DNA from: Cloeon dipterum
Lineage: Eukaryota > Arthropoda > Insecta > Ephemeroptera > Baetidae
NCBI RefSeq assembly: GCF_949628265.1
Contig: NC_088787.1
Coordinates: forward strand, 30,804,501 to 30,868,500
Length of the DNA: 64,000 bases
Reading direction: 5' to 3'
Part shown: positions 11,868 through 30,432 of the stretch, piece by piece
Layout: each line of letters begins with the position of its first letter
How positions within the stretch are numbered: position 1 is the stretch's first letter
The notes under the pieces: model-generated
What the model saw: the letters and a program-made list of their open reading frames with translations, nothing else
What the model was told of the DNA's origin: nothing
Database searches by the model: none
Program-made: the position numbers and the translations under genes

Positions 11868-13095
11868 CTTGTTTTTCAAGGTTAGTAAAAAACGATGATC
11901 GACCAAATCTCGACTTCTAATCATCCGAATTTCAAAAACCACATACCGTTAGACTCGTCTTGACATCCCTAAGTGCAATAAAGTGGTATGATTCCCACCA
12001 ACCCCCAACCCCCATTTTACCCCCTTAATAACGTGAAATTTAGCATTTTTTCGGCCTTTTCAACACCTTAGCACAACGTTGATGAGTAATTGTCTTCTTT
12101 AAACCAATTTAGTTACTTAGTTCACTTCAATACGAGTCAAGCGATACTTGATTTTTGAAAATAGGACCACTACAACCTGATATTTGGGTGGCACAAAGTT
12201 TTTTATTAAGACGCGGATGCATTAAAATGCTCGGTGAGCACCAAATCTCGAACTAAACACAAAAAAGTGGTCCTATTTGCAAAAAAATAAGTTCCGTTTG
12301 ACTCGTATTGAAGTGAACTAAGTAACTAAATTGGTTTGAAGAAGACAATTACAAGTCAACGTCGTGCTAAGGTGTTGAAACGGACGAAAAATGCTAAATT
12401 TCAGGTAATTAAGGGGGTTAAAAGGGGGTTGGGAGTTGGTGGGTACTATACCCCTTTAGTGCACTTGGGGACGTTAAAACAAAAGTCTAACGGTATTCGG
12501 TTTTTCAAAATCGGATGATTGCAAGTCGAGATTCAATCGATCATCGATTTTTAGCAACCTCGAAAAACAAAATTTTTCGAAATTTTCATTTTTTATGAAA
12601 ACAAAAAAATGAAAAAAAGAGGAAAAACGCCATTCCAAATTTTTGTAGCTCAATTTTTTGTGCTCTACTAAATGGCTATGAAAAAAAATAAAAAATTCCA
12701 ATATATTCATTTTCAAATTTGAGTTTAAAATCCAAAAATTAATTTTTATGACCTTGACCTTTGACCTACCACTTTGAGGTCAACATAAAAGCTGTTTGCC
12801 ATGTTGAAACGAGTTAAACGTTTATTAAATTTTTGTTATAGTACACCCCTGAGCAAAAAGCTTTGAAGTATGCTAAAATAATTCCCAGATTGTGACCTTT
12901 GAACATCCGCGCTGAGTTTTTGGATTGATTATACCCCGAAATCTCAGGTTCGAACCAACAGAATTAAAAAAATAACCACCGCTAAATTCCAACGGTGGCT
13001 AGTTTTTTCAATTCTAATGGTTAAAACCCGCCCGCGCAGAAATTTATTGGCAAAACATATTCCAGGAATAATCCAACTTTGTCAAAGAATATTCC

Positions 13096-14284
13096 GCGAG
13101 AGTATAATTCGATTAAGAAATGTTTACGATTTATTTAATCCAGGATTAATCCATAGAATATTCCAAAAAAGATATTCCAGGAATCATAGGCGATCGGTGG
13201 ATTTGGATACACCTCAAGTGGCAGTGGCCAATATCGCAGAAAAAAACCGAAAAAACCCATTTAAACCGTAAATGGTATACAACAACGTCCCAACCAAATT
13301 GTAAAGCCAAAGTACATATATAGTATATAACAATTTAATTATTTTAGTTTTGTTTATATTTAAAAGGTAAAAGTGATTTCTTTATTCAAGATCCAAAACT
13401 AGATAGTAATAAGAGCGCACAAATTTTATTATTGGAGAAGATCTACTTTTTGACTAAAATAGTAAAATATTCACTTCGTAACTCACTCACTTTTATAAAA
13501 TAATTGCTCAACAAACAAAATCAAATTTCCTTGTTGTCACAATTCATTTTAATCAATTGAAGAGCAAAAATTTAGGTGTTTGTCGAGCGCGGTGCGCATT
13601 TTAAACTCGACTGCCACGACAATTTCCCTAACCAAAATTTCTTCGTGTTTCATATTTTTATAATATTATTTCAGCATTTTGACAGACGTGCTTGTTTTGT
13701 TTATTCTCAATCAGCAATCAGCTTTTCCAATCAATAATTGCACCAAAGCAATTAAAAAATTGAAGACGCTGTCACATTCACGTGTGCTCTCCCACCACTT
13801 TTAAGTGACTTTATGGCTACCACTTTTGCTGCTTATGGGATTTTCTGTGTTAAATTTGGAGGTCGCTGATTGGTCCCAATTTCCCATTTGATTTAACCCG
13901 TGGATTCGTGTGGCACTAGCCTAGCACACGAGTCGCTAGTACGAATGCGCTTGTGTGCTTGCGCTCTAGAGCGAGCAGGCGGCAAGCCTGCAGACTGAAA
14001 TATATAGCAAACAAAGAAAAATTTGGCCAGGAAAATTGGACTTTAGGAATTTTTCCTTCCTGCCTCCTTTGGACACCTCAAGTGACCCTTGACCCACTTA
14101 CATGCACCGATCGCCTATGCCAGGAATGTTCCTGGATTAATCCAAAAGGAGAACTTCCGAAAAATAAAATTTCTCCTTTGGTTTATTCTAGGAACAATCC
14201 TGGAATATCTTTTAGGAATATTCTTTGGATTAATCCTGGATTAAATAAAGCGTAAACATTTCTTAATCGAATTATATTCTTCTT
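13096..14284. repeat. Palindromic repeat interrupted by a hAT MITE
   Basis: Left sequence 13096-13184 (containing 'attcgattaagaaatgttta', 'tttaatccaggattaatcc' and 'gatattcca') returns in reverse complement at about 14190-14284. The MITE at 13185-14119 lies in its interior. A second palindrome with the same 'ggaatattcc'/'ggattaatcc' wording is at 16078-16240, so the two belong to one family. Confidence 0.65.
13185..14119. mobile_element. hAT-type MITE, copy 1 (8-bp target duplication)
   Basis: The termini are CATAGGCGATCGGTG and CACCGATCGCCTATG, flanked on both sides by the 8-bp direct repeat CCAGGAAT. An 8-bp duplication and a CA...TG terminal pattern fit the hAT superfamily. The interior (935 bp in total) matches copy 2 at 58137-59063 from end to end with small indels, and carries landmarks such as 'gtcgagcgcggtgcgcattt' and 'gagcgagcaggcggcaagcc'. 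No transposase frame is present. Confidence 0.85.
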
Positions 14285-15420
14285 ATGTAGCTTATAACAT
14301 TCCTAGAATAGTCTTTTTTCCCCTTTTAGATAATCTTAGAATATTCCCAGAACATTTCCTAAGGGTGAATTGGGCTTTATTAGGTAAGTATTTAAATAAT
14401 CGACTACAATTGTTTTAATTTAAAAATTTGCAAAATTTATTGATTTATCGACGCATTTCACATTTTATCAATTCATTACATTTACAGTTTTTTGGTTTAT
14501 CTTTTAAAAACCTGGAGACAACGAAGGGTTTTCGCGAGTTCTTCACCTCTTGACTTCGTTTTCGAACCGCCATGTGATTTTTTCTGCAAGAAATGATAAC
14601 ACACAACGGGGTTAAACACAAAACAAAAATATTTTGCTCACCAAACGTTTTGCCGTGCACAAAAACATAAATAATTGAACGAAATGATTTCGTTTAAAAT
14701 AGAAGATTGTAGGAAACACGCAAACGTGACATTAGAATATTACACTGTTCGCTGCTTGAATTTAAATTTATTTAAAAACATTTAAAATTTCACAAAAATA
14801 TTTCCAAACAAAAAGTCGAGTTCAACTATACTGCAAAATCTATGATGTAAATAAATGTTAAGTTCAAAGGTACAAAAGCGTACATGTTACATACATTTAT
14901 TATGCCAGCCCAATCTTAAGTTTAATTTAATGATGTTAACATTATTTGTTTTGTGTATCTAAACGCCTTTTTTGTTACTGAACTTTCTTGCATCATAAGT
15001 ATATTATTTGAAGACTCTGTACATGATATTAAAAGTGATAAAAATTACATACAATACATGGCCGGAATAAAAAAAACTATTATGCTTATATTTATTTCAA
15101 GGGCAAAATCGAGTAAGTACATACTGCTGTTACGAACGATGCTTGGACACATTAAATAACATTGTTCAAATGTACATTAATTAAGTTACAGTAGTTAATA
15201 TATAAATATTATCCAAGGCAACTGCACAATTATGTATATAAATAATATACATACATACATATTACTGAATAGCATTAATTTTACATAATATGAACTATGC
15301 ATTATAATTGCGCAGGTTCATTCAAGCATTCGCGATGGTGTTTCCAAACACATAAATGATAATATTCTAAAATACATAAGTTAACCACTTATACATACCT
15401 TACTGCTCATGATGAGGTGA
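14285..15420. other. AT-rich stretch with no gene
   Basis: I see AT-rich sequence with a 'tacatacatacat' microsatellite-like run near 15249-15262 and no recognisable coding, RNA or transposon feature. Confidence 0.35.
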
Positions 15421-15835
15421 CACTGATTGTGAGTGAGTGATTTTGCGAGTACTTATTCAACTGAGACGGGATTGCAAATGCAAATACATACGCCGGATGC
15501 GACTACCATGCGCGCGTCAGAGCGTCTTGATGAGGATTGGTATGCGGCGCTTGGGCGCTCGTGGTTCAAGGACAGTGCGCATCGTGCGCATTGAGGAAAT
15601 GGAAGGAATCGACTGTAATTCTGACATTCCATCAACGGCAGAAGCGAGTCCTTGCAAGTTTGGGCGACGGCAGAAACCCAAGCAGCCAACCGCCTGCTGC
15701 CGTAAACCCCTCCTACGCTGGACGATTGAGCGAGAGTAGTGTAGCAATGCTGCAGCTCTAACGTGCGCGCTCCTTTCTTTCCCGCCAAATATATTTCTCT
15801 CTTTATCTCAACAAAATAAAGAAAACTTGGAAAAC

Positions 15836-15990
15836 TATAAAAACCTCGATCTCTACGCGTACTCTGAATCTTCTACCGCAACACCATAAATTGTATAAAA
15901 TAGTGCGCCCTCTCTATGCCTTTCGCCACCCATTATATGCAGGAGCGTGCATGCTTGTGCAGTCGCCGCAAACGCGAGCAGACTATAAAA
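15836..15990 (+). promoter_or_regulatory. Possible TATA-type promoter pair
   Basis: A GC-richer island (about 15430-15790) is followed by two TATA-box-like words, TATAAAAA at 15836 and TATAAAA at 15984, the latter in a GC-rich surround (gcgagcagactataaaagcc). No gene with recognisable coding exons follows on this strand, so this could be an LTR or an orphan promoter. The evidence is motif only. Confidence 0.15.
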
Positions 15991-16077
15991 GCCCTAAAAT
16001 CCTCTTTTTAACCCTTTTTGTCTTTCGTGACCAGACTTGTTACAAATTTGACAGTTTATTGGTGATTAAATACAAAA

Positions 16078-16240
16078 TAATATTCCTTGAAATAATTTTT
16101 TGGATTGTTCCTAAACTGATCCAAAGAATATTCCTAGAATAATCACGAATGCTAATTAATTTTTACAGCATCAGGATTAATCTAGGAATATTCTTTGGAT
16201 CAGTTTAAGAATAATCCAAAAATTTATTCTAAGGAATATT
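16078..16240. repeat. Short palindrome of the ggaatattcc family
   Basis: Left arm 16078-16142 and right arm about 16172-16240 are reverse complements (shared word 'actgatccaaagaatattcc') around a loop of about 30 bases. Sequence to about 16510 continues with many 'ggaatattcc' and 'ggattaatcc' words. It is related to the palindrome at 13096-14284. Confidence 0.65.
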
Positions 16241-17639
16241 CCAGAAATATTCTAAAAATAATCTTAATGATTAATCTTCAGATTGATCTCCAACCATTCT
16301 CTGACTTAACCAAAGATTAATTTTGGAATAATAAAAAGATATTTCTGGATTAATCCAAAGAATAATCCTTTGGATTATTCCAGGATCATTCCAAGATCAT
16401 CTCGAAGACTATTTTTTCAGGATCATCTTAGAATGTCCTTAGAATAGTCAAAGATTAATCTAAGATTGTGTTTTTGGGAATATTCTGTTCTGCCATCCTC
16501 AGAATATTCCGGAATATTCCGGAATAATTTTTGCCAAAACATTTCTGTGCGGGATGTAATAGGTGCCAAAAATTTAAAATTTAAAAAAATGTGTTTGGTA
16601 ACCCACTGTTACTTACGCACTTTTTCAGATGCGCAACTTTACACATGCGCGCTTTTTACGGGTACACCAAGAACACATGCGCGATTTTTACGGCACCAAG
16701 ACGAAATAGTTCTCGTTATTTATGCTTCGCTCCACGACTCCGTTTAAATTTGCATTTATTTCAAACTGCCATGATTTCTTGAAATATGATCGGTTTTCAA
16801 TACACCTTGCATTTTTAGAATCTGCTCAGTGAGACGAATCGAATGACGTGCCTTGGAAAATTTCGCAATTTTTCCAACATAAGAGTTCTGGGAAAATCGC
16901 GTGTAGAAATGAACCGGCAAAGATTTTTGCTTTAGTAGCCGATTTTTTTAATCCGAATTTTGTCAAAATCCGTCAGATTACAATTTACAAGATTTTTAAA
17001 ACTACTCATTGTCAGTAGCTATATAACAGCGATAGAAAATAAAAATTTGCGAGTAACGGAAAATTTTCATTTGGTAAATTCCATTTAATTTTTAAGTCAC
17101 TTGTAATTTTAATTTCTTTTCAATTTAATTTAATGATAACAGATTTAATTCTTCATTATACAAAAAAAAGCACACAAGGAATTGCATTTGTGTTTGGAAT
17201 AGCTAGAAGTGCATTAGCATACTTCAATTTCTATTAAATAATAAAGCAGAAGACTCGTCGAGAGGTGGTTAAAATATCAAACGATGTGGCACAACCCACG
17301 CATTTTCCGCCAAAAGTAATTCAATTAATCCCCTCACTTATTTTTACTCACAATTGGCTGCGAGAGATGGAAAGGACGAGAGGCGCATATATGCGCGTGA
17401 CTGACGTCAATGTCTTCCTTTGTTTGAAGAAAAAGAGGTTTGCAGTAACAGCAGGCTCTTCTCCGACTAAATTTGCTCAACTGATTCGTTACTCTGGCTT
17501 TAAAATTGGGTTTCTAATTATAAGCTTGTTTGCATGAAAATATCTACATCTTTCTTCCAGGTTTTTAAAAATGCAGCTTAAATATTGTTAATACTGTGGA
17601 GACCAATTAAATTGATTAATAGTATTAACAAGTATTTCT

Positions 17640-17915
17640 GTAATGTGCACTGGTCAAAAGAAGTCAAAATTCCAGTTTTCCAATTTTCTCTAAAATTTCC
17701 ATCGCTTGACCGCATTTTCTTGCCAGATTTTTATTCCTTACGCCAAGATCTATCCAACGGAATATGACCACTTGAGGAATCTGTTTGGTGTTAAATAAAA
17801 TCAGATTCCAATTCCATTACCAGCCATTTTCCTCACAAATTTCGGCTCTATTTGAATTCTCAGGGATTAGTTTATGCTTTAGCAACAAGGTTTTCCAGGC
17901 AGTATCAACCCTCTT
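17640..17915 (+). repeat. Dispersed repeat family 1, copy 2
   Basis: A shortened copy of the family at 2190-2595, recognised by 'ttgaccgcattttcttgcc', 'agatctatccaacggaatatg', 'atcagattcc' and 'tctcagggattagttt'. It lies just downstream of the EFTUD2 3' end. It is in the same orientation as the other copies. Confidence 0.5.
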
Positions 17916-18030
17916 TAAAATGTCATAATCATTTTTTTTAAATGCGAAATTTACAATAAAACACAAAAGAGTTAGTTAAAACCTAAGATTATTTAATGGA
18001 ATGAAATTACTCCATAACAAAAATGCACAT

Positions 18031-25483
<7,453 letters not shown>

Positions 25484-25730
25484 GGCGACAATTTACAAAA
25501 TTTCCTAAATGAGCGGTAACTTTGCAAAAGCGACGCCGATGTCGCCGACTAAACAAAACACACAACCGAACGAGATAGAGCGTGGTGCGTGCGCATCCCG
25601 ATGCGCTTTTGTTAACTGTTTTTGCCGGCAGTGGCGCGTAAGGAAAATTCATCCGTACGCTTGCTCAGCATACGTAAAGCATTGCGACAACCGGCGAGAA
25701 CAGTGAAATCAGGGAAATATTGAACTATTT

Positions 25731-26806
25731 ATAACGTTGTATTGATTAATTGGTATTTGACGAAATCAACACGTAAATTATTCAAACAGACGAGTGATTT
25801 ATTTTAATTTTTGTAATTTTCTTTCTCTCTTACTATCTCCCTTTTCTTCAAATTGCGCTTATCTTAATTTTATGTGAGTCAAACGACAAAATTAAAGTGA
25901 TGTAAAAATCATTCACCGCATGCTGAGAACCCCAATTATTGCGATATTTGGGATACCTCGCAGGCGCATCAGGGGAGTGTAATGCGTTGCACTCACGGTG
26001 ATTTAATAGTCAGAGGCCCGAAAACCACCAAAAGGCATAGCACGCAAGCTGGTGTGCTATTTGCCAACCAACGATCTTTGTCCGATCGGATTTCTTAACT
26101 CCCTTTTGAAATTTCAAACGTAAGTGAGTTTTTATTTGGGCTTCTACCTTATTTATGTGACTTTTGTGCACATTAATTTATCGGGCCATTATCTGACTAT
26201 TTAATTCGCTACCCTCAGGTGCCCTGCGGGGCCGTTTGGTATTTCTAACACCGACGGCCTGCAGCGCCTTCCTGGGCATCGTACAGGAGAGGTACGGGCA
26301 TCGCCAATTGTGTCCGCGTGGAACGACCAACCCAATTCCACTCTACATGCGCCAAACTGACCATACCCTTTGAGCCGTGAGAAGAACGACGACAAGATAG
26401 ACTTGTGATTAGAGACCCTACCGATAGAAGAATTGTTGAGTAGAATTTTTTGATAAGCGCAATTATTTCAATATCTAAACTTGTTGCCCCTTTACTAACC
26501 CTTTCCTATTTTTTTATATATTTGTCGCTACACATTATCGCTACGCACATCACCATAGGTTTCGTAATTTGTGTAATAAATCCGACGAATATATTTTCTT
26601 TTTATCCAAAGTATTCGCCAATATTATTCATTTTTTTCGCCTTTTCAAAGTGAGCATATTTGTTATTTCCACGGAACCGAGGTCTGCACCGAACCCATCT
26701 TCTATTAATTAGGATTAATCTGGATTAGAATCTTGTGTTTTCCTCTGCTATTGGAGGTACAATAGCTGGCATCCCTAAATTATTTAATAGAGCAAAGTTT
26801 GCGATA
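25731..26806 (+). repeat. ~1.08-kb dispersed repeat, copy 1
   Basis: From ATAACGTTGTATTGATTAAT to GCGATA this block is nearly identical, in direct orientation, to 51044-52123. It carries AATAAA (near 26576) downstream of a TATA-like 'tttttttatatatttgtcgc', which is LTR-like wording. Five-base flanks around TATAACG...GCGAT are similar (CTATT/ATATT), which would fit a target-site duplication. A short frame conserved with copy 2 is broken by a stop here. It sits about 250 bases upstream of the EFTUD2 start codon. Confidence 0.75.
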
Positions 26807-28064
26807 TATTAAAAAACTTTTTAGCGTTATTTTCAGATGATTTTGTCGATTTTGGTACTCTTAGCAACTGTTTATCCTCGTAATAGGCGAAAATATCTTT
26901 AAATATTGATTATAAACCAATTAATAACTTTTAGTATTCAGTATTCAATGCAGAATTGATTTTAAGATTTTTAATAAAATTGCAAGCTTCTCTTATCTAA
27001 TCTATCCAATCTAATTTAAAAAGAATTTTTTACGGAAATTTAGATGGGTCTCGTTACTATCGTTCCAAAGAGTTGAAATTTTTGTATGGAATATAAGATT
27101 CCTTAAACAGTCAAAATTTTACCTAAGACAGCCAAAATTCATAGAATTCGAGAACATCCCATGAATTTGAAATGAATACTCTTTTTGAAGAAAAAAGGTA
27201 TAGTTAGAATATTGATATTGGAACCCGTGGAATGAAGATAAAAATGGAGAATAAAATACATTTGGATAAAAACAGCGTCAAATTTATTGGCACAGGACTT
27301 ACAGCTTAGAAATGTTATCACTGCAACATGATGATGAGTTACTTTGTTATTTTGATTAATCTTGGGTCAATAAACAATTAAACCCTCTCACTTACATCGA
27401 CGTTAGGTACACAGGTAGTAAAAAGGAACACAGCCAACGTGATTTTAATGATTGTATACAAAATTCTTTTTCGATTTTCTCACTTCAAACAGCACAATAT
27501 CGGCATGAAAATTAATTAATAATATCTCATCTTTTCTATGACTTTCGATTGAGCATCATCATTCTGTGTAAAAACAGGAACATGTTTGTCACTTTTTAGA
27601 AAAGGCACACGTGCAACTCTCTCTTTTCGTTAATAAATAGCTCTCTCTGTATATTCTAGTTGAAGTAGCACTGGAATTTCATTATTTGATGGTGCCAATC
27701 GATTTCTGATGGTCGAGTTAGGTCAGGTAGCCGAATAATCCGGCTGAAAATTCGATACGACGTGCCGAAAATCGATGAAAACGTAAAAACCTTTCCTATG
27801 ATGGTTTTGGGTGTGAATCTAGCAAAAATTACCACGGGGGAGCGAGATGACAGCACCACATACGTCATGAAGCCAATCAGAGAGCCTTTTTGTGGCAATT
27901 TTTGATAAGGTTTCAGAACAAAAACCGCCAGATTTTACGTTTCCCTTCGATTTTCGGCATCGTGTCAAACTGTCGAATCTGCTCAACCGAATTCGATCCT
28001 CAGGTTTCGATTAACAATGTCAAAAATGATCACATTCAGTGCTACTTCAATTTTGAGGGTGGCG
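26807..28064. other. Intergenic stretch, no gene recognised
   Basis: This is AT-rich sequence between the dispersed repeat and the 3' end of the AT-hook gene. It should contain that gene's 3' UTR near 27.9-28.06 kb. I see no other exon or repeat that I can support. Confidence 0.35.
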
Positions 28065-30426
28065 TCAGGGGGAGTGCGGCAGGAGGACGGCCTCCTGGGG
28101 ACCGGGGTTGCCCTGCTCGTAGTCGTGCAAGCGGGGCATCTGGCCCAGCTGGCTGCCGTTCGGCAGCTGCTGCACGTTCTCGGGCAGGTAGTCGCGCCAG
28201 CTACGGAACAGGTAGCGCGTGAACTTCCTCAGCTGCCGGAACTTGCAGTAGGTGGCGCCCTCAGCCGACTCGAGCTGCTGCGTCTGGATGAGGAAGCCCT
28301 TCTCTTTAAAGGTCTTCTCCAACTTCTCGCGCACCTCGGACTTGCGGGAGCGCCGCTTCCTCTTGCTCAGCAGCTCGTCGTGCATCTGCTGGTTGAGGAA
28401 GTTTGGCATGGCCATCGGAACAGGTGGCGTCGGGGGCGGCGGCTGGTCTGCAATGTGCAGGTTCTTGACGCCCTGGGTCGGCGACACGGAGGTCGACGGA
28501 TGGGGCGGCGGTGCCGTGGCATTCGAGTTGTGCTGCTGCAGGTGCGGCAGGAAGCTGCGCATGCCCTTGTCTGTGCCAGAGTAGAACCGGAAGTTGCCTC
28601 CAGCGTCCACGGACAGCATCTTCTTCTCCTCGAGCGACGGCTTGGCGCCACCGGTGAACTTGAACTTGCAGATGCTGACCTCGGTGGGGCTCTCGGCCGG
28701 CGGGATGAAGATGGCCGAGCGTTTCCGCTTCTTCTTGTTGCCGCTCAGGTGCAGCTTCTGCGGCGGCTGAGGCTGTGGCTGCGGCGGCTGGCTCGTCGAC
28801 GCTACCGCCGCCGCTTTGCGCAGCAGCTGCGGGTGGACGAAGACGCCCGCAGAGTTCGGCCAGAAGACGAAGCCGTCCGAAGCCTTGTCATCGTCGTCCG
28901 AATCGCTGGAACTGCTCATGAGCAAAAGTCCGTCCTCGGGCTTCCTGTCCCTGGTGCACAGGTTGAGTGGCTCCATCTGGTCTTTCTGGGGGTTGAAACC
29001 GGCCGCCGCGTACGAGAGCAGTCTCTCGACGCACGCCTGCGCTAGTTGCGGATTGCGGACGATGCCAGCGTCCAGCAGCTCGTCGCCGTCCGAGCTCGTG
29101 CGCACCGACGACGACGACGTGCTCTTCTTGCGGCTCAGCGAGAAATCACAGATCTGATTGGTGGGCACGGTGAACTGGTGGTGTCGCTCGGGCTCGCTCG
29201 ACATGAGCCGCCGTTCGAGCAGACTCGCCTGCTGCGACGTCCACTGGCCCAGGGGCTTGGCCGGCGCGGCCATCAGCTGCTGCGGGTCCTTGGCCCAGAT
29301 CAGTTTGGGCTTCTGCAGAGGTGCACTCGCAGCCGGTGGCGCCATCGGCACGTCCTCGTCGATTTTCGGCGACGGAAACACTGTGCCGTAGTTTTTGTAG
29401 ATCAGGTGGCAAATGTCCGCTTTCTTCGGTTTGCGACCGCGGCGGGGCTTCGAGTCCAAAGTGATCTCGCCCATGTACGGCAGTTCGGGAGCGGGTCTTT
29501 CCATGGCAGACGGCTCTAGGGAGGGCATGATGACTGAGGAGCGGCTGCTGGCGGTGGACTTGGTCGACTTTGGCGACGGAGTGCTTGACTTGGTCGATTG
29601 CTTTGAGGATGAGGACGCATTCTCCTCCTTCTTCGTTCGCTCGTAAGCGGCTGAATTGGATGGGTGCGGAACTCCTTCTGTAAAATACAAAAATCGTTGT
29701 TACAATATGGCGAACATCTAAAAATTTGCAGCTACTGGAGTAAGTTAACAATAAAAATCTGACTTTGAAATATTGTAGGCATAAGTAACGCTCGATACCA
29801 GCACAAACAACAAAAAGTATGAGCAGCGATTTTATCGCAATTGGTCGATGAAAGCTGCCAAATAATTTAGAAAGACATCAAGCACAAAGGACGTCGTTTG
29901 TCATAAGCAAGCGACGGCTCTCAAGAATGATATTCTATACAAAATACAAAAGAGTTACCTGAAGCTTCGTAATGCTCTCTGTATTCGGGCGGCAAGGCCT
30001 GATGGTGAAATTTAAGCTTCCACCTACACTTTCTTCTCCCTTTACTGAAACAATAAACCAACATTCTGCTTTTAGAATCGGACAAATTGACGTCTGCAAC
30101 TCTAGAATACATGCGAGAATTGTACCCCTCGAGCAGAATAATTGAAAGGTTGTACAATCCCGGCGCTCGAAAATAGTGAAACACATAATTCTCATGTTAA
30201 TTGACGGGCTCACTCACGTTTGCGTTTTGTTGGCAGTCGGTCTACTCCTCTTTTCAGCGGCGTGTTGCTGCGAGGGCGGCGTGAGCACGCTGAACAAATT
30301 GCCATCGCCGATCTGGAAGCTCTTCTGCACAAAAGCCGGAGCCGACTTTGCATCCGGGATGTTCATCCCTGCGCCGAGACCGCCGTTTTTGAAGCTCGTC
30401 TCCGCATTGCCGTCTGGTTGATGCAT
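28065..30426 (-). CDS. Unrecognised nuclear protein with AT-hook, 3 coding exons
   Basis: Coding exons are 30218-30426 (start ATG inside an exon that begins at 30432), 29959-30044 and 28065-29677. Acceptors and donors are good and phases close, giving 635 residues. Exon 2 encodes a short conserved-looking basic block (KCRWKLKFHHQALPPEYREH). An AT-hook core PRRGRKPKK lies at about residues 177-185, followed by ADICHLIYKNYG. Basic clusters (KKRKR, KRKRRSRK) look like nuclear localisation signals. Long Ser/Lys-, His- and Pro-rich stretches separate the blocks. The C-terminus has a compact aromatic and basic region (CKFRQLRKFTRYLFRSWRDYL). The composition suggests a chromatin or transcription regulator, by inference. 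I do not recognise the family. The coding exon is unusually GC-rich for the window. At least one 5' UTR exon must lie upstream. Confidence 0.75.
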
Positions 30427-30432
30427 AAAACC

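Larger units (their letters stand above)
9399..12752. mobile_element. Large foldback element with two later insertions
   Basis: The right arm (about 12266-12752) is the reverse complement of a left arm split into three pieces: about 9399-9472, 10635-10732 and 11868-12174. Landmarks pairing across the arms are 'actcaaatttgaaaatgaat', 'gtagagcacaaaa', 'gatgatcga', 'caccaacccccaa' or its complement, 'gcttggttta/taaattggttt' wording and 'caatacgagtcaa'. Removing the insertions at 9473-10634 and 10733-11867 gives two arms of about 485 bp around a loop of about 90 bp. The element is non-coding. Its core wording (aaatctcg, gactcgtct, ggggttaaaagggg) recurs in many other places in this window. Confidence 0.75.

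Noticed and set aside
12940..12965. tRNA-like B-box word (ggttcgaacc) near 12950
   Set aside because: It is a perfect short palindrome without an A-box or a cloverleaf around it, and it lies at the edge of repeat DNA.
28017..29519. Long plus-strand open frames (up to 342 codons) opposite the AT-hook gene
   Set aside because: They are antisense shadows of the GC-rich coding exon: their leucine- and arginine-rich composition mirrors the real minus-strand frame, and only the minus-strand frame has matching splice sites and phases.
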